Shown: positions 25,318 through 34,632, counted from the stretch's first letter. The stretch: 64,000 nucleotides of DNA from Shimia aestuarii (GCF_900114635.1 NZ_FOTQ01000001.1:496001-560000); one strand, 5' to 3'. The notes: generated by a model from the letters alone, not told the origin. Program-made: numbers and translations.

Positions 25318-26349
25318 ATGAGTGCCGCACCGGAACATAATCCCACCATGGCGCGCATGTCGCTGGCCGAACGACTAGAGCCACATGCGCCCGTGTTGTT
25401 GATCATCGCATTGATGATCCTTGGCCTGATCGCCATTCCCTCGACCTCAAGCTGGCTGACGCTCACAGTGTCAGGGCTGGCCATGGGCATGATGATCTTC
25501 ATCATGGCCTCCGGCCTGACGCTGGTTTTTGGCCTGATGGACGTGATCAACTTTGGACATGGCGCCTTTGTCTCGGTCGGCGCCTTTGTCGGCATCTCTT
25601 TTCTGTTGATGCTGGAACACATGACCGGCGCGCCGTCGCTCTGGCTCAACCTCACCGCGATGATGGTCGCCATTGTCGGGGCCATGGCCGCCACGGGCCT
25701 CATGGGCTGGGCTTTTGAAAAGGTCATCGTCAAGCCTGTCTATGGCCACCACCTGAAGCAGATCCTTGTCACCATGGGCGGGTTGATCGTGGTGGAACAG
25801 CTGATCATCGTGCTCTGGGGACCGGAAGAGATCTTTATCAACCGCCCCGAGGCGCTCAAGGGCGCGATCACCTTTGCCGGGGCCGCGCTTGAGAAATACC
25901 GGCTTGTCGCCGTAGGGATCGGCCTTGTCGTGTTCCTCGCGATGCGCTGGGTGCTGCGGCGGACCAAGATCGGCCTGATCGTGCGCGCAGGCGTCGAGAA
26001 CGGCGAGATGGTCGAAGCGCTGGGATATCGTTTGCGACTGGTCTTTGTCGGTGTCTTCATCGCAGGCTCTGCGCTGGCGGGTCTGGGCGGCGTGCTCTGG
26101 GGGCTCTACCAGGAAGTCATCACCGCCCATATGGGCAACCAGACCATGATCCTGATCTTCATCGTGGTGATCATCGGCGGGCTGGGCTCGGTCGAGGGCT
26201 GCTTCATCGGCGCCCTGATGGTGGGGCTGATGCAGAACTATGTCGCCTTTCTCGAACCCAAGCTGGCGCTGATTTCCAACATTGGCCTGATGGTGGCGAT
26301 CCTAATGTGGCGCCCGATGGGCATGATCCCGGTTGTGAAGGCGAAATGA
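25318..26349 (+). CDS. ABC transporter permease, LivH-like
   Basis: This 343-residue inner-membrane permease of the branched-chain amino acid family has about eight to nine hydrophobic segments. The LivH landmarks are LTLVFGLMDVINFGHGAFVSVGA near residues 62-85 and ALAGLGGVLWG. The EAA-like loop IVRAGVENGEMVEALGYRL contacts the ATPase. The start follows GCAGGGGGGTCGCG. A GAGTATTTTTGGCAAAATGAAG motif lies just upstream, similar to one at 37982. Confidence 0.92.
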   Translation: MSAAPEHNPTMARMSLAERLEPHAPVLLIIALMILGLIAIPSTSSWLTLTVSGLAMGMMIFIMASGLTLVFGLMDVINFGHGAFVSVGAFVGISFLLMLEHMTGAPSLWLNLTAMMVAIVGAMAATGLMGWAFEKVIVKPVYGHHLKQILVTMGGLIVVEQLIIVLWGPEEIFINRPEALKGAITFAGAALEKYRLVAVGIGLVVFLAMRWVLRRTKIGLIVRAGVENGEMVEALGYRLRLVFVGVFIAGSALAGLGGVLWGLYQEVITAHMGNQTMILIFIVVIIGGLGSVEGCFIGALMVGLMQNYVAFLEPKLALISNIGLMVAILMWRPMGMIPVVKAK

Positions 26350-26350
26350 C

Positions 26351-27409
26351 ATGCTGAACAAACTGCTTTCGGGCGACATGCCCCGCTCTACCGTGCTGGC
26401 CATTCTTCTGGCCGTCATCCTGATCTGTCTAGCGCTTGCGCCCTTCATCTTCCCGGGGGTACGCTCCGTCGATACGGCTGCACGCATTTGCATCTTCATC
26501 GTTCTGGTGGCCTCGTATGATCTGATGCTGGGCTATGGCGGCATCGTCAGCTTTGCCCACACCATGTTCTTCGGATTGGGCGCCTATGGCGTGGCGCTGG
26601 CCAGCACCCATATGGGGCGCGGCTTTGATGCGCTCCTTGTCGGCTCGCTCTCCGGCGCGTTGATTGCGGCCCTTCTGGCACTCTTGATTGGTCTGTTTTC
26701 CCTGCGGGTGCGCGCAATCTTCTTCGCCATGATCACGCTGGCTGTGGCTTCGGCCGTCGCCGTGCTGGTCTCGCAGCTTTCCGGACTCACCGGGGGCGAA
26801 GACGGTCTTTCCTACAAGATCCCGCGCGAACTGGGCCCGGCCTTCAAATTCGCCGACGGAGAGCTGTTCGGCGTCAAGATGAACGGCAAGCTTCTGAAGT
26901 ACTATCTTGTCTTCTTCTCCTGCCTGATCCTGTTCCTGCTGATGCTGCGCATGGTGCATTCGCCCTTTGGCCGCGTGCTGCTGGCGATCCGCGAAAACGA
27001 TTTCCGCGCCGAAGCGATCGGTTATCGCGTGGTGCATTACCGTGTTGTGGCAACCTGCATTTCGGCGGCCATCGCAGCCCTTGCAGGGTCGCTCTATGCG
27101 ATCTGGCTGCGCTATGTCGGGCCGGACACATCGCTTTCGATGGAGATCATGATCGACATCCTCCTGATGGTGGTGATCGGCGGCATGGGCACGATGTATG
27201 GCGCGGTGATCGGGGCCACGCTCTTTGTGCTGGCGCAGAACTACCTGCAGAACCTGATGGACGTCGCATCGCACGCCGTAAGCGGTATTCCGATCCTGCC
27301 GGATCTGCTGAATGCCGACCGCTGGCTGCTCTGGCTGGGCGTGCTCTTTATCCTGTCGGTCTATTTCTTCCCCACCGGCATCGTCGGACGCCTGCGACAA
27401 GGGAAATAG
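26351..27409 (+). CDS. ABC transporter permease, LivM-like
   Basis: A 352-residue inner-membrane permease, partner of the LivH-like protein, with about ten hydrophobic segments. LMLGYGGIVSFAHTMFFGLGAYG near residue 58 and the cytoplasmic EAA-like loop LLAIRENDFRAEAIGYRV match LivM. The ATG begins two bases after the stop of the upstream permease gene. It closes the importer operon; the next gene is convergent with a three-base gap and no clear terminator. Confidence 0.92.
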   Translation: MLNKLLSGDMPRSTVLAILLAVILICLALAPFIFPGVRSVDTAARICIFIVLVASYDLMLGYGGIVSFAHTMFFGLGAYGVALASTHMGRGFDALLVGSLSGALIAALLALLIGLFSLRVRAIFFAMITLAVASAVAVLVSQLSGLTGGEDGLSYKIPRELGPAFKFADGELFGVKMNGKLLKYYLVFFSCLILFLLMLRMVHSPFGRVLLAIRENDFRAEAIGYRVVHYRVVATCISAAIAALAGSLYAIWLRYVGPDTSLSMEIMIDILLMVVIGGMGTMYGAVIGATLFVLAQNYLQNLMDVASHAVSGIPILPDLLNADRWLLWLGVLFILSVYFFPTGIVGRLRQGK

Positions 27410-27412
27410 GCG

Positions 27413-28564
27413 TCAGCCAAGCAACTGGGCCGCGGCGCGGGCATAGCCCCCCGCCGCGCCATCCACGAAATGCATATGGGTATTTTCGCTCGCTGAGGGC
27501 ACCAGGCAGGTCATCAAAGCCTCGTCCTGCGCATGCAGACCATAGCGGATTACGCCCCGCTCTTCCGCCCGCCGCAAGACACGCTCGATCCGGGCCTGCG
27601 TTTCCCCGTCACAATCCAGCGTCATCTTCAAACCGTCGTCGAACTTGCGGAAATCGGCGTTCGGGCCAACCTCCGCGCGATAGCGTTCCGGGCTGAAATT
27701 CCCAAGGCGCATATTGCTGCGAAACAGCGCCCAGATCATGAAATTGCCCCCCAAGAGCACAAGTTTTTGCATCCAGAGCGGGCGTTTGCCGTGGCTCACA
27801 TGCGCCTCCAGCGTCAATCCGACCGGCGGGAAGCGGAAATCCGGCCCCTTGCTTGGCACGGGATGACCTCCCCGCCCCGCGCCGTCAGCGGCTTTGAGGA
27901 CGCTGCGCGCCACCTTGGAAAAGGCGCGCTCGGACACGCCGTCCCGGGGCTCCATCACCAAGGACAGGATCGCGCCATTTTCGGCGCCAAGGTTGGACCA
28001 ACGGCAGGACAGCCCGGTCAAGTCCGGATCGTCGCCCGTGCCTGCGTCGTCGGGCAGCCCAATAGCACCCGCCTTCATCTGCGCCTCGGCCCAGGCCACG
28101 CCGCCCCCCGAGAACATGGCGTAATCGACACCTTCGGAGGGCGCGAACCGGGCCACGCGGATATCATGCCCGGCGGCGCGAATGTCACCCACCGTGACCG
28201 TGGCCACCCGCAGAGATATGTCAAATTCCCGCCGCGCCCAGCGCCGCACCGCATCCAACGCCTTTTCCGCCGCGCCGCGCTGTTCTGGCCACACGGCAAA
28301 TCCCGCGCCATCCCCGCCAAACACATAAGGCAGACGCGCCAGACCTGCCGCGTTGAGCTGCGCCGAAATCACCGCCGCGCCGACCATGTTGACGGTCTTG
28401 TAACGCCCGCGCTCAATCTCGCGCGTGGACCCGACAATGTCCGCCACCCCGACGATCCAGTCATCGGGCAACGGCACATAGCCCGCCGGTTCGGCCAACC
28501 GATTGAAATCGGCGACACGCGGCAGGTTTTCATAATACTTCTGATCAGACTGTTTCAAATACAC
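27413..28564 (-). CDS. DUF3095 (adenylate-cyclase-like) protein
   Basis: A 383-residue DUF3095 protein. Its N-terminal half has a nucleotidyl-cyclase-like layout: WIVGVADIVGSTREIERGRY near residue 36, then YVFGGDGAGFAVWPE near residue 82, positions matching the metal-binding Asp and the GDG/GDE turn of class III cyclases. The Asn/Arg transition-state loop is not recognisable, so cyclase activity is doubtful. The start is GTG. Function is unknown and no partner gene is evident; the MFS gene at 28721 is divergent. Confidence 0.8.
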   Translation of the reverse strand: MYLKQSDQKYYENLPRVADFNRLAEPAGYVPLPDDWIVGVADIVGSTREIERGRYKTVNMVGAAVISAQLNAAGLARLPYVFGGDGAGFAVWPEQRGAAEKALDAVRRWARREFDISLRVATVTVGDIRAAGHDIRVARFAPSEGVDYAMFSGGGVAWAEAQMKAGAIGLPDDAGTGDDPDLTGLSCRWSNLGAENGAILSLVMEPRDGVSERAFSKVARSVLKAADGAGRGGHPVPSKGPDFRFPPVGLTLEAHVSHGKRPLWMQKLVLLGGNFMIWALFRSNMRLGNFSPERYRAEVGPNADFRKFDDGLKMTLDCDGETQARIERVLRRAEERGVIRYGLHAQDEALMTCLVPSASENTHMHFVDGAAGGYARAAAQLLG

Positions 28565-28720
28565 GACCCACGACCCCTCGCCGGTTCCTTTACGGTTACG
28601 AAGATGGGAGTCATCAGGATCACTTCAACGCACATCGGCGCACATCCATGTGAACCGCCCCCTTGCCTTTTTCATCCCGGTCGGATGAAGTCCACGCTTC
28701 ATGAGGAAGGAGACCCCCAC

Positions 28721-29893
28721 ATGCGCGCCGATCTGATCCTGCTGTGCCTTGCCTATGTGCTCAGTCAATTCTTCCGCGCCTTCCTCGCTGTCCTGACACA
28801 GGTGCTCGATGCCGACATCGGAGCGACCCCGGCCGATCTCGCCAACGCCTCGGGCCTGTGGTTCCTTGTCTTTGCCGCCATGCAGATCCCCGTGGGCGCC
28901 GCGTTGGACCGTTTTGGCCCACGCCGCACCTCGGGTCTGCTTCTCCTGATCGGGGGCGGCGGTGGGGCCGCGCTCTTTGCGCTGGCCACAACGCCCCTGC
29001 ATATTTCGCTTGCCATGGGGCTGATCGGGGTTGGCTGTTCACCCGTCCTGATGGCCAGCTACTACATCTTCGCCCGCTCCTATCCCCCGGCACGCTTTGC
29101 GACCCTTGCTGCGCTCATGCTGGGCGTCGGCTCGGTGGGCAACCTTGTCGCCGCCTACCCGATGGCATGGGCCGCCGAAACCATCGGCTGGCGGGCCTCG
29201 CTCTGGGCGCTCGCCGGGATCAGCAGCATCACCGCACTGGGCCTCTGGGTCATGGTGCAGGATCCGCCCCATGTCGAACATGACGAAAAAGGCTCGGTGC
29301 TCGACCTGCTCAGGATCCCGGCCCTGTGGCTGATCATCCCGCTGATGTTCGTCAACTACATGCCCGCCGCAGGCATCCGCGGCCTCTGGATCGGCCCCTA
29401 TCTCTCGGACGTGTTCGCGCTTGATACAGGGGGCATCGGTCAGGCAACGCTGGTGATGGGCATCGCCATGATCCTCGGCACGCTGGTCTATGGGCCGATC
29501 GACCGCATCCTCGGGACCCGCAAATGGGTGGTGTTTGTCGGCTCGGGCCTCGGTGCGCTGGCTCTCTTTGCCCTTGCCTTCTGGATCGACTCGAATGCAT
29601 GGGGCGCTATCGCCCTCATGGCGGCTATCGGTTTTTTCGGAGCGGCTTTCCCGGTCATTATCGCCCACGCCCGCAGCTTCTTTCCTGCCCATCTCACCGG
29701 GCGCGGTGTGACCTTGCTGAACCTCTTTGGCATTGGCGGGGTCGGCGTGACCCAATTCGGATCGGGCCGCCTGCATGGCGCGGTTTCGGCATCCGACCCG
29801 CTGCTGGCCTACCAGATCCTGTTCGCCGGGTTCGGTGTCCTCGTCACAATCGGTCTCGTGATCTACCTGTTCTCCGAGGACCGCACCGACTGA
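28721..29893 (+). CDS. MFS transporter
   Basis: A 390-residue major facilitator with about twelve membrane segments. PVGAALDRFGPRRTSG near residue 55 is the loop 2-3 signature; YGPIDRILGTRKWVVF is the second-half equivalent. The start at 28721 follows AGGAAGGAG at good spacing; the frame is open far upstream but that stretch is antisense to the DUF3095 gene. Substrate unknown. It is monocistronic by context, with asd downstream behind its own leader. Confidence 0.87.
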   Translation: MRADLILLCLAYVLSQFFRAFLAVLTQVLDADIGATPADLANASGLWFLVFAAMQIPVGAALDRFGPRRTSGLLLLIGGGGGAALFALATTPLHISLAMGLIGVGCSPVLMASYYIFARSYPPARFATLAALMLGVGSVGNLVAAYPMAWAAETIGWRASLWALAGISSITALGLWVMVQDPPHVEHDEKGSVLDLLRIPALWLIIPLMFVNYMPAAGIRGLWIGPYLSDVFALDTGGIGQATLVMGIAMILGTLVYGPIDRILGTRKWVVFVGSGLGALALFALAFWIDSNAWGAIALMAAIGFFGAAFPVIIAHARSFFPAHLTGRGVTLLNLFGIGGVGVTQFGSGRLHGAVSASDPLLAYQILFAGFGVLVTIGLVIYLFSEDRTD

Positions 29894-30017
29894 CACTGCC
29901 TGCGCGCATCCATCGCATCCCGAAATGCGCCACTTCACGAGAATCCGTTACGAACCCCCTTTTTTCTGAGGGCAAACGACGCTAATAGGGCGCGTCCTAA
30001 TCTTGAGGAGACCTGAA

Positions 30018-31040
30018 ATGGGTTATCGCGTCGTCGTCGCAGGCGCCACGGGCAATGTGGGCCGCGAAATGCTGAATATCCTGGCCGAGCGCCAGTTCCC
30101 GGTTGATGAAATCGCAGCGCTGGCAAGCCGCCGTTCGCTGGGCACCGAGGTCACTTTCGGCGACAAGACCATCAAGACCCAGGACATCGAACAGTTCGAT
30201 TTCTCGGGCTGGGACATGGCGCTGTTTGCCATCGGCTCGGACGCCACCAAGAAATACGCCCCCATCGCGGCCAAGGCGGGCTGTGTGGTGATCGACAACT
30301 CGTCGCTCTACCGCTACGACCCCGACGTGCCGCTGATCGTTCCGGAATGCAACGCCGACGCGATCCATGGGTATTCCAAGAAAAACATCATCGCCAACCC
30401 CAACTGCTCGACCGCGCAGATGGTTGTCGCCCTGAAACCGCTGCATGACCGTGCCACGATCAAGCGCGTTGTCGTCTCGACCTACCAGTCGGTCTCGGGC
30501 TCGGGCAAAGCCGCGATTGACGAACTCTGGGACCAGACCAAGGCCGTCTACAACCCGACCGACGATTACCAGCGCAAGGTCTATACCAAGGACATCGCCT
30601 TCAACGTCATCCCCCATATCGACGTCTTCATGGAAGACGGCTCGACCAAGGAAGAATGGAAGATGGTGGCCGAAACCAAGAAGATCGTCGATCCGGCGAT
30701 CAAGGTCACCGCGACCTGCGTGCGCGTGCCGGTCTTCGTGGGTCACTCGGAATCGATCAACATCGAGTTCGAGGACTTTCTCGATGAAGACGAAGCGCGC
30801 GACATCCTGCGCGAGGCACCGGGCATCATGGTGATCGACAAACGCGAAGACGGCGGCTACGTGACCCCGAAAGAATGCGTCGGCGATTTCGCCACCTTCA
30901 TTTCGCGCATCCGTCAGGACAGCACCGTTGAAAACGGCCTGAACCTGTGGTGCGTCTCGGACAACCTGCGCAAGGGTGCAGCACTGAACGCGGTGCAAAT
31001 CGCCGAAACGCTGGGCCGCGAAGTTCTCAAAAAGGGCTGA
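30018..31040 (+). CDS. asd: Aspartate-semialdehyde dehydrogenase
   Basis: Asd reduces aspartyl phosphate to aspartate semialdehyde, the branch point to lysine/diaminopimelate, threonine and methionine. The 340-residue product has the NADP-binding VVVAGATGNVGREML, the phosphate-binding ASRRSLG, the catalytic Cys in IIANPNCSTAQM near residue 133, and the substrate-binding VTATCVRVPVFVGHSE near residue 236. The ATG at 30018 follows TTGAGGAGACC. It ends at a strong terminator at 31063, so it is a single-gene unit. Confidence 0.97.
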   Translation: MGYRVVVAGATGNVGREMLNILAERQFPVDEIAALASRRSLGTEVTFGDKTIKTQDIEQFDFSGWDMALFAIGSDATKKYAPIAAKAGCVVIDNSSLYRYDPDVPLIVPECNADAIHGYSKKNIIANPNCSTAQMVVALKPLHDRATIKRVVVSTYQSVSGSGKAAIDELWDQTKAVYNPTDDYQRKVYTKDIAFNVIPHIDVFMEDGSTKEEWKMVAETKKIVDPAIKVTATCVRVPVFVGHSESINIEFEDFLDEDEARDILREAPGIMVIDKREDGGYVTPKECVGDFATFISRIRQDSTVENGLNLWCVSDNLRKGAALNAVQIAETLGREVLKKG

Positions 31041-31062
31041 GCCGCGCGACATCTGAATGACC

Positions 31063-31093
31063 GAAAGGGCGTCCCAAGGGGCGCCCTTTTTCA
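31063..31093 (+). terminator. Rho-independent terminator of asd
   Basis: GAAAGGGCG(T)CC pairs with GGGGCGCCCTTTTTC, a GC-rich stem followed by TTTTT, 23 bases after the stop. Confidence 0.93.
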
Positions 31094-31212
31094 TATTGCC
31101 CCGCATGGCACCGCGTCTTCACCGGCCATTTCTCGCCGTTCGAGAACCACGGCCTTGCCTTCCCATCCCCGGCATCCTCATCTTGTCCGAAAGACAGTCA
31201 GACAGGTGCCTT

Positions 31213-32823
31213 ATGACCAAAGCCTTTGCCGCGCTCCTTTTCCTGCCCACCGCGCTCTATGCCGAAACCATTCCCCTTTCCACGCCTGTAACCGAAGCCG
31301 TGATCTACAGCCAGGGCGCCACCGTGACCCGCACGGCGGTCTTCCCGGCACCACAAGGTGACCACGAGCTGCTCATCACCGGCCTGCCGCCGTCGCTTGA
31401 TCCTCATTCGGTGCGTGTTGCCATCGACGGCGTGACCCTTGGTGCTGTCACCGTGCGACAGGGCCGCGTCCTGCCTGTCGACACCATCGACAGCCCCGAA
31501 CTCACCGCCGCCAAGGCCGAGGTCAAACGCCTCGAAGGTGAAATCGAAACAACTCGGGATGCGCGAGAAGACGTGTTGATGCGCGAGACGGCGGCCCAGG
31601 CCCGCATCACCTACCTCGCGACCCTGACCGGCCCGACAGAGACCGCCCCCTCCCCGGAAACCCTGCAGGCCACGCTCGACCTGATCGCGGCCCAGACGCT
31701 GGCTGCCCATCAGGACGCCGCCGCCGCCCAACGCGAGGCGCGCGGCTTTGCCGACACCCTCAAGGAATTGACGGAAACTCTCGCCAAGGCCCAGCAGACC
31801 GTCGACGCCCTGACCCCGCCGCAGAACAACTCCGCCATGCTGGCCGTGACGATCACCGCGCCCGAGGCTACCACCGGCACGCTCACCCTCACCCATCTCG
31901 TACATCAGGCCGGCTGGATGCCTGTCTATGACGTGCACCTCACCCATACCGACACCACGCAGCTTTCCCTGCAACGCGGCGCCTTTGTCGGCCAGAATAC
32001 CGGCGAAGACTGGCGTGACGTCGCTGTCACCCTCTCCACCAGCCGCCCCAACGACCAGACCGTGCCCAGCCCGCTCTACCCGGAACGACGCGCCATATAC
32101 GAAAAACAGGAACGCCGCGCCGGGGCCACCTATGACAGCAAGGCCGCCCCGGCCCCAGAATCCCCGGTTATGGCCGAGGCCATCGCTGCGCCCGATTTCA
32201 GCGACGGAATCAACGCCACCTATGTCTATCCCGCACCGGTTTCGCTGGGATCGGGTGACGACAACCTGCGCCTGTCGCTCGATACGCTCGACACCACCCC
32301 CGGCGTCTTTGCGCTGGCCAACCCGATGCGCGATGAAACCGCCTTCCTGATGGCCACGCTGACCAATGACACCGGCGAAACCATCCTGCCGAGCTATGAA
32401 ACCAGCTATTACCTCAACGGCCAGTTCATCAGCCGGGGGGAAATGCCGCTCGTGGCCGAGGGGGACACGCTCGACCTTTCCTTTGGCCCGATCAACGGCC
32501 TGCGGCTGTCGCAGACCGTGCTCGACCGCGAAGCCGGAGACAGCGGCGTGCTCACGTCGCGCAACGAACTCAAGGAAACCCGCCGCTTCACCATCGAGAA
32601 CCTGAGCAACAGGAGCTGGGACATGCGTATCCTTGGACGCGTGCCGTATTCGGAACAGGAAGACCTGCAAATCACGTGGCAGGCCAAACCCCAACCCGAT
32701 CAGGTCAACCACGACGACGACCGCGGCATCCTCGCCTGGGAACGGGTGGTGCCCGCCGGGGACAGCCTCGATGTCACCCTATCGACTCACCTGAAATGGC
32801 CCGGAGACATGGAGCTTCACTAG
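31213..32823 (+). CDS. DUF4139 domain protein (mucoidy-inhibitor-like), exported
   Basis: A 536-residue protein with a Sec signal peptide MTKAFAALLFLPTALYAE. It has the DUF4140 N-terminal domain (TEAVIYSQGATVTRTAVFP), a coiled coil of about 100 residues (EVKRLEGEIETTRDAREDV and LKELTETLAKAQQ), and the DUF4139 beta domain (GWMPVYDVHL, GAFVGQNTGEDWRDV, DDNLRLSLDTLD). The best-known relative is the A. nidulans-type MuiA mucoidy inhibitor annotation; real function is unknown. ATG 31213 places the signal peptide at the start. No neighbour suggests a pathway. Confidence 0.85.
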   Translation: MTKAFAALLFLPTALYAETIPLSTPVTEAVIYSQGATVTRTAVFPAPQGDHELLITGLPPSLDPHSVRVAIDGVTLGAVTVRQGRVLPVDTIDSPELTAAKAEVKRLEGEIETTRDAREDVLMRETAAQARITYLATLTGPTETAPSPETLQATLDLIAAQTLAAHQDAAAAQREARGFADTLKELTETLAKAQQTVDALTPPQNNSAMLAVTITAPEATTGTLTLTHLVHQAGWMPVYDVHLTHTDTTQLSLQRGAFVGQNTGEDWRDVAVTLSTSRPNDQTVPSPLYPERRAIYEKQERRAGATYDSKAAPAPESPVMAEAIAAPDFSDGINATYVYPAPVSLGSGDDNLRLSLDTLDTTPGVFALANPMRDETAFLMATLTNDTGETILPSYETSYYLNGQFISRGEMPLVAEGDTLDLSFGPINGLRLSQTVLDREAGDSGVLTSRNELKETRRFTIENLSNRSWDMRILGRVPYSEQEDLQITWQAKPQPDQVNHDDDRGILAWERVVPAGDSLDVTLSTHLKWPGDMELH

Positions 32824-33237
32824 ATCCGAACCCCATGACCGGCGCCACAGTCGCGCCGAATCACTCCCCCGAAATGTCAGCCCGCTGCCACATTCGGAAC
32901 AAGAACCGGATTTATCACCATCGACAGTTATCCACAGCATGCCCCTTATGGGAGGTCTCTGGATAACGGGTCCCGGACCTCAGGTTTCGGGCAGTGGGGC
33001 AGTTACTGTCCAGGGTCCGCCGGCGATGTGCCGGGCGGCGAATGGGTGGTCCTGCGACAAATGATATGCGCCTTTTCAGGCCCTCAGCATAGCGTTGCTG
33101 GGCCCGAAACGCTGTGTTTCTAAAATTGACCCTGATTTCCGCCTTTTCGACACATTTCGCGCCACTTCCGCCGCATTCCGGGAGCAGATTGAAGATGTCG
33201 ATAAGACAAGGGCAATAACGTAACACTGGAGGCTCAC
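32824..33237. other. 414-base intergenic region with DnaA-box pair
   Basis: No protein gene is credible here. It contains a perfect DnaA box at 32928, a one-mismatch box in opposite orientation at 32958 and a GAAAC-N5-GTTTC palindrome at 33106-33120. A TTGACC hexamer at 33126 could be a -35 element. The promoter of the 45-residue ORF at 33238 must lie towards its right end. Confidence 0.55.
32928..32966. promoter_or_regulatory. DnaA-box pair
   Basis: TTATCCACA (32928-32936, plus) is a perfect DnaA box. TCTGGATAA (32958-32966) is its complement with one mismatch, in inverted orientation 21 bases further on. Function is unproven. Confidence 0.45.
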
Positions 33238-33375
33238 ATGCCAAAGCGGATCTACAAGGACAACACCATGGAAAATGCAAACATCGAATATCAGTCGCTT
33301 GCAGAAAAGGCCCGTGAACGTCGCCTGCGCGCTCTGATGGCTTCGAACCGCAACCAGTCGAATATCTTCATCTGA
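33238..33375 (+). CDS. 45-residue hypothetical protein
   Basis: A short ORF reading MPKRIYKDNTMENANIEY at the N-terminus, then a charged helix-prone centre EKARERRLRALMAS and the tail RNQSNIFI. The ATG follows CTGGAGGCTCAC, a good Shine-Dalgarno, and a hairpin at 33408 could terminate the message. A second in-frame ATG lies ten codons in. It has no signal peptide or membrane segment and I do not recognise a family. Spacing, ribosome-binding site, codon choice and hairpin argue that it is real; homology cannot be tested here. Confidence 0.55.
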   Translation: MPKRIYKDNTMENANIEYQSLAEKARERRLRALMASNRNQSNIFI

Positions 33376-33407
33376 CCCGACTTACGGGGGCAAACGCATC
33401 AGGATAC

Positions 33408-33437
33408 AGCCCGCCATCAGCGGGCTGCCTCATTTTC
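33408..33437 (+). terminator. Hairpin after the 45-residue ORF
   Basis: CAGCCCGC pairs with GCGGGCTG (loop CATCA), followed by CCTCATTTT. It lies 32 bases after the small ORF stop. The T-run is short, so efficiency is uncertain. Confidence 0.65.
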
Positions 33438-33453
33438 AGAGGGCGCTTCCGCC

Positions 33454-34104
33454 TCAGACCTGCTCGAAGACCCCGGTCTTGGGGTCATAGGCTTCCAGAC
33501 CACCTTCCCCAATATTGTGCCACAGCCCATGCAGGCTCAGATCACCGCTTGCAACGCGGTTCTGGACGAACGGGAAAGTCATCAGGTTGCCAAGCGATAC
33601 CAGAATCGACTGTTTTTCCAGCGCCCGCGCCTGTTCAGGCCCTTCGGCAACATCGGCAACCGCTTCATAACCGGGGCGCAACACGTCCATCCAGCGTCCG
33701 ACAAAGCTTTCCTTGCTCTCCAGTTGCGGCGCGTCGCCCTTGCACATGTCGATACAGCCCTGCACACCGCCACATTGCGAATGTCCCAGAACCACCAGAT
33801 GCGCCACCTTGAGCGCGGTCACGGCATATTCCACCGCCGCCGAGGTGCCGTGCTGATTCCCGTCCGGTTTGTAGGGCGGCACGAGATTCGCGATATTGCG
33901 GTGAATAAAGAACTCGCCCTGATCCGCTCCAAAGATCGACGTGACATGCACGCGGCTGTCACAACAGGAAATGATCATCGCGCGCGGATGCTGCCCTTCA
34001 GCGCCAAGATGCCGATACCAGCTTTCATTCTGCGCATAAGAGGTCGCTTTCCACCCGTGATACCGCTGCACAAGGTAGGAGGGCAAAGGTTTGGCGTGTT
34101 CCAT
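33454..34104 (-). CDS. Beta-class carbonic anhydrase
   Basis: A 216-residue beta carbonic anhydrase interconverting CO2 and bicarbonate with zinc. The zinc ligands and catalytic dyad are visible: MIISCCDSRV (Cys-x-Asp-x-Arg) near residue 43 and VVLGHSQCGGVQG (His-x-x-Cys) near residue 102. FFIHRNIANLVPP is also conserved. The start at 34104 follows AAGGGACATGAC; a longer reading from 34152 adds 16 residues without homology. In this window pyruvate carboxylase is a bicarbonate user, though it lies 17 kb away. Confidence 0.95.
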   Translation of the reverse strand: MEHAKPLPSYLVQRYHGWKATSYAQNESWYRHLGAEGQHPRAMIISCCDSRVHVTSIFGADQGEFFIHRNIANLVPPYKPDGNQHGTSAAVEYAVTALKVAHLVVLGHSQCGGVQGCIDMCKGDAPQLESKESFVGRWMDVLRPGYEAVADVAEGPEQARALEKQSILVSLGNLMTFPFVQNRVASGDLSLHGLWHNIGEGGLEAYDPKTGVFEQV

Positions 34105-34254
34105 GTCATGTCCCTTTTCCAAAATTCTCGTGGAGATATCCCTAATTTGCACAAATTTCGACAGGTAATCTTGCCGCGCATCAACTTTTTGAGAAGGAGT
34201 TCAGCGCATTTTTCGTCTCGGGTGTGGACGAAATGGGAAATATGGGGTGAGACA

Positions 34255-34632
34255 GTGACACAGGTACCAATCCTGCGACCGTCCGAAGATGTTTCGGTCG
34301 ATCAGGACGAGCTTGCACGCATTTACATTCAGATGGACTGCGCCGCCGACGACATGGTGGCCCAGGCGATCGAGGAACTGGCGCTGCGCCTGCCGCATGC
34401 CGAAACCCTCTATCAACAAAGCTTGCCGGGGGATCTCGCAGCCTGCGCTGCCTCGATCTCCACGATTGCGGCCCGTCTTGGCATGACCACGCTGGCACGC
34501 GTCGCCGGGGATGTGACGGCTTGCTGCGCTTCTGGCGACCCGGCGGCGCTGGCAGCCACGCTTTCGCGTATGATACGTCTGGGCGAAGGCAGCTTGCGCG
34601 AAATCTGGGACCTTCAGGACCTGCCGATCTGA
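34255..34632 (+). CDS. Degenerate Hpt-like protein lacking the phosphoacceptor His
   Basis: A 125-residue all-helical protein. LAACAASISTIAARLGMTTL (about 64-83) aligns with the Hpt phosphotransfer helix, whose usual pattern is AHxLKGxAxxLG, but the His and Lys positions are Ala and Ser. VAGDVTACCASGDPAALAATLSRM continues the Hpt-like layout. The protein therefore probably cannot carry phosphate and could act as a response-regulator-binding decoy or scaffold; this is inference. GTG 34255 follows GGGGTGAG; an in-frame GTG at 34222 is an alternative. It is divergent from the carbonic anhydrase gene. Confidence 0.6.
   Translation: MTQVPILRPSEDVSVDQDELARIYIQMDCAADDMVAQAIEELALRLPHAETLYQQSLPGDLAACAASISTIAARLGMTTLARVAGDVTACCASGDPAALAATLSRMIRLGEGSLREIWDLQDLPI

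Noticed and set aside
34255-34632. A long plus-strand frame starting at 33517 joined to the Hpt-like gene
   Set aside because: The first 700 bases are antisense to carbonic anhydrase. A GTG start at 34255 with a ribosome-binding site gives the compact helical protein.
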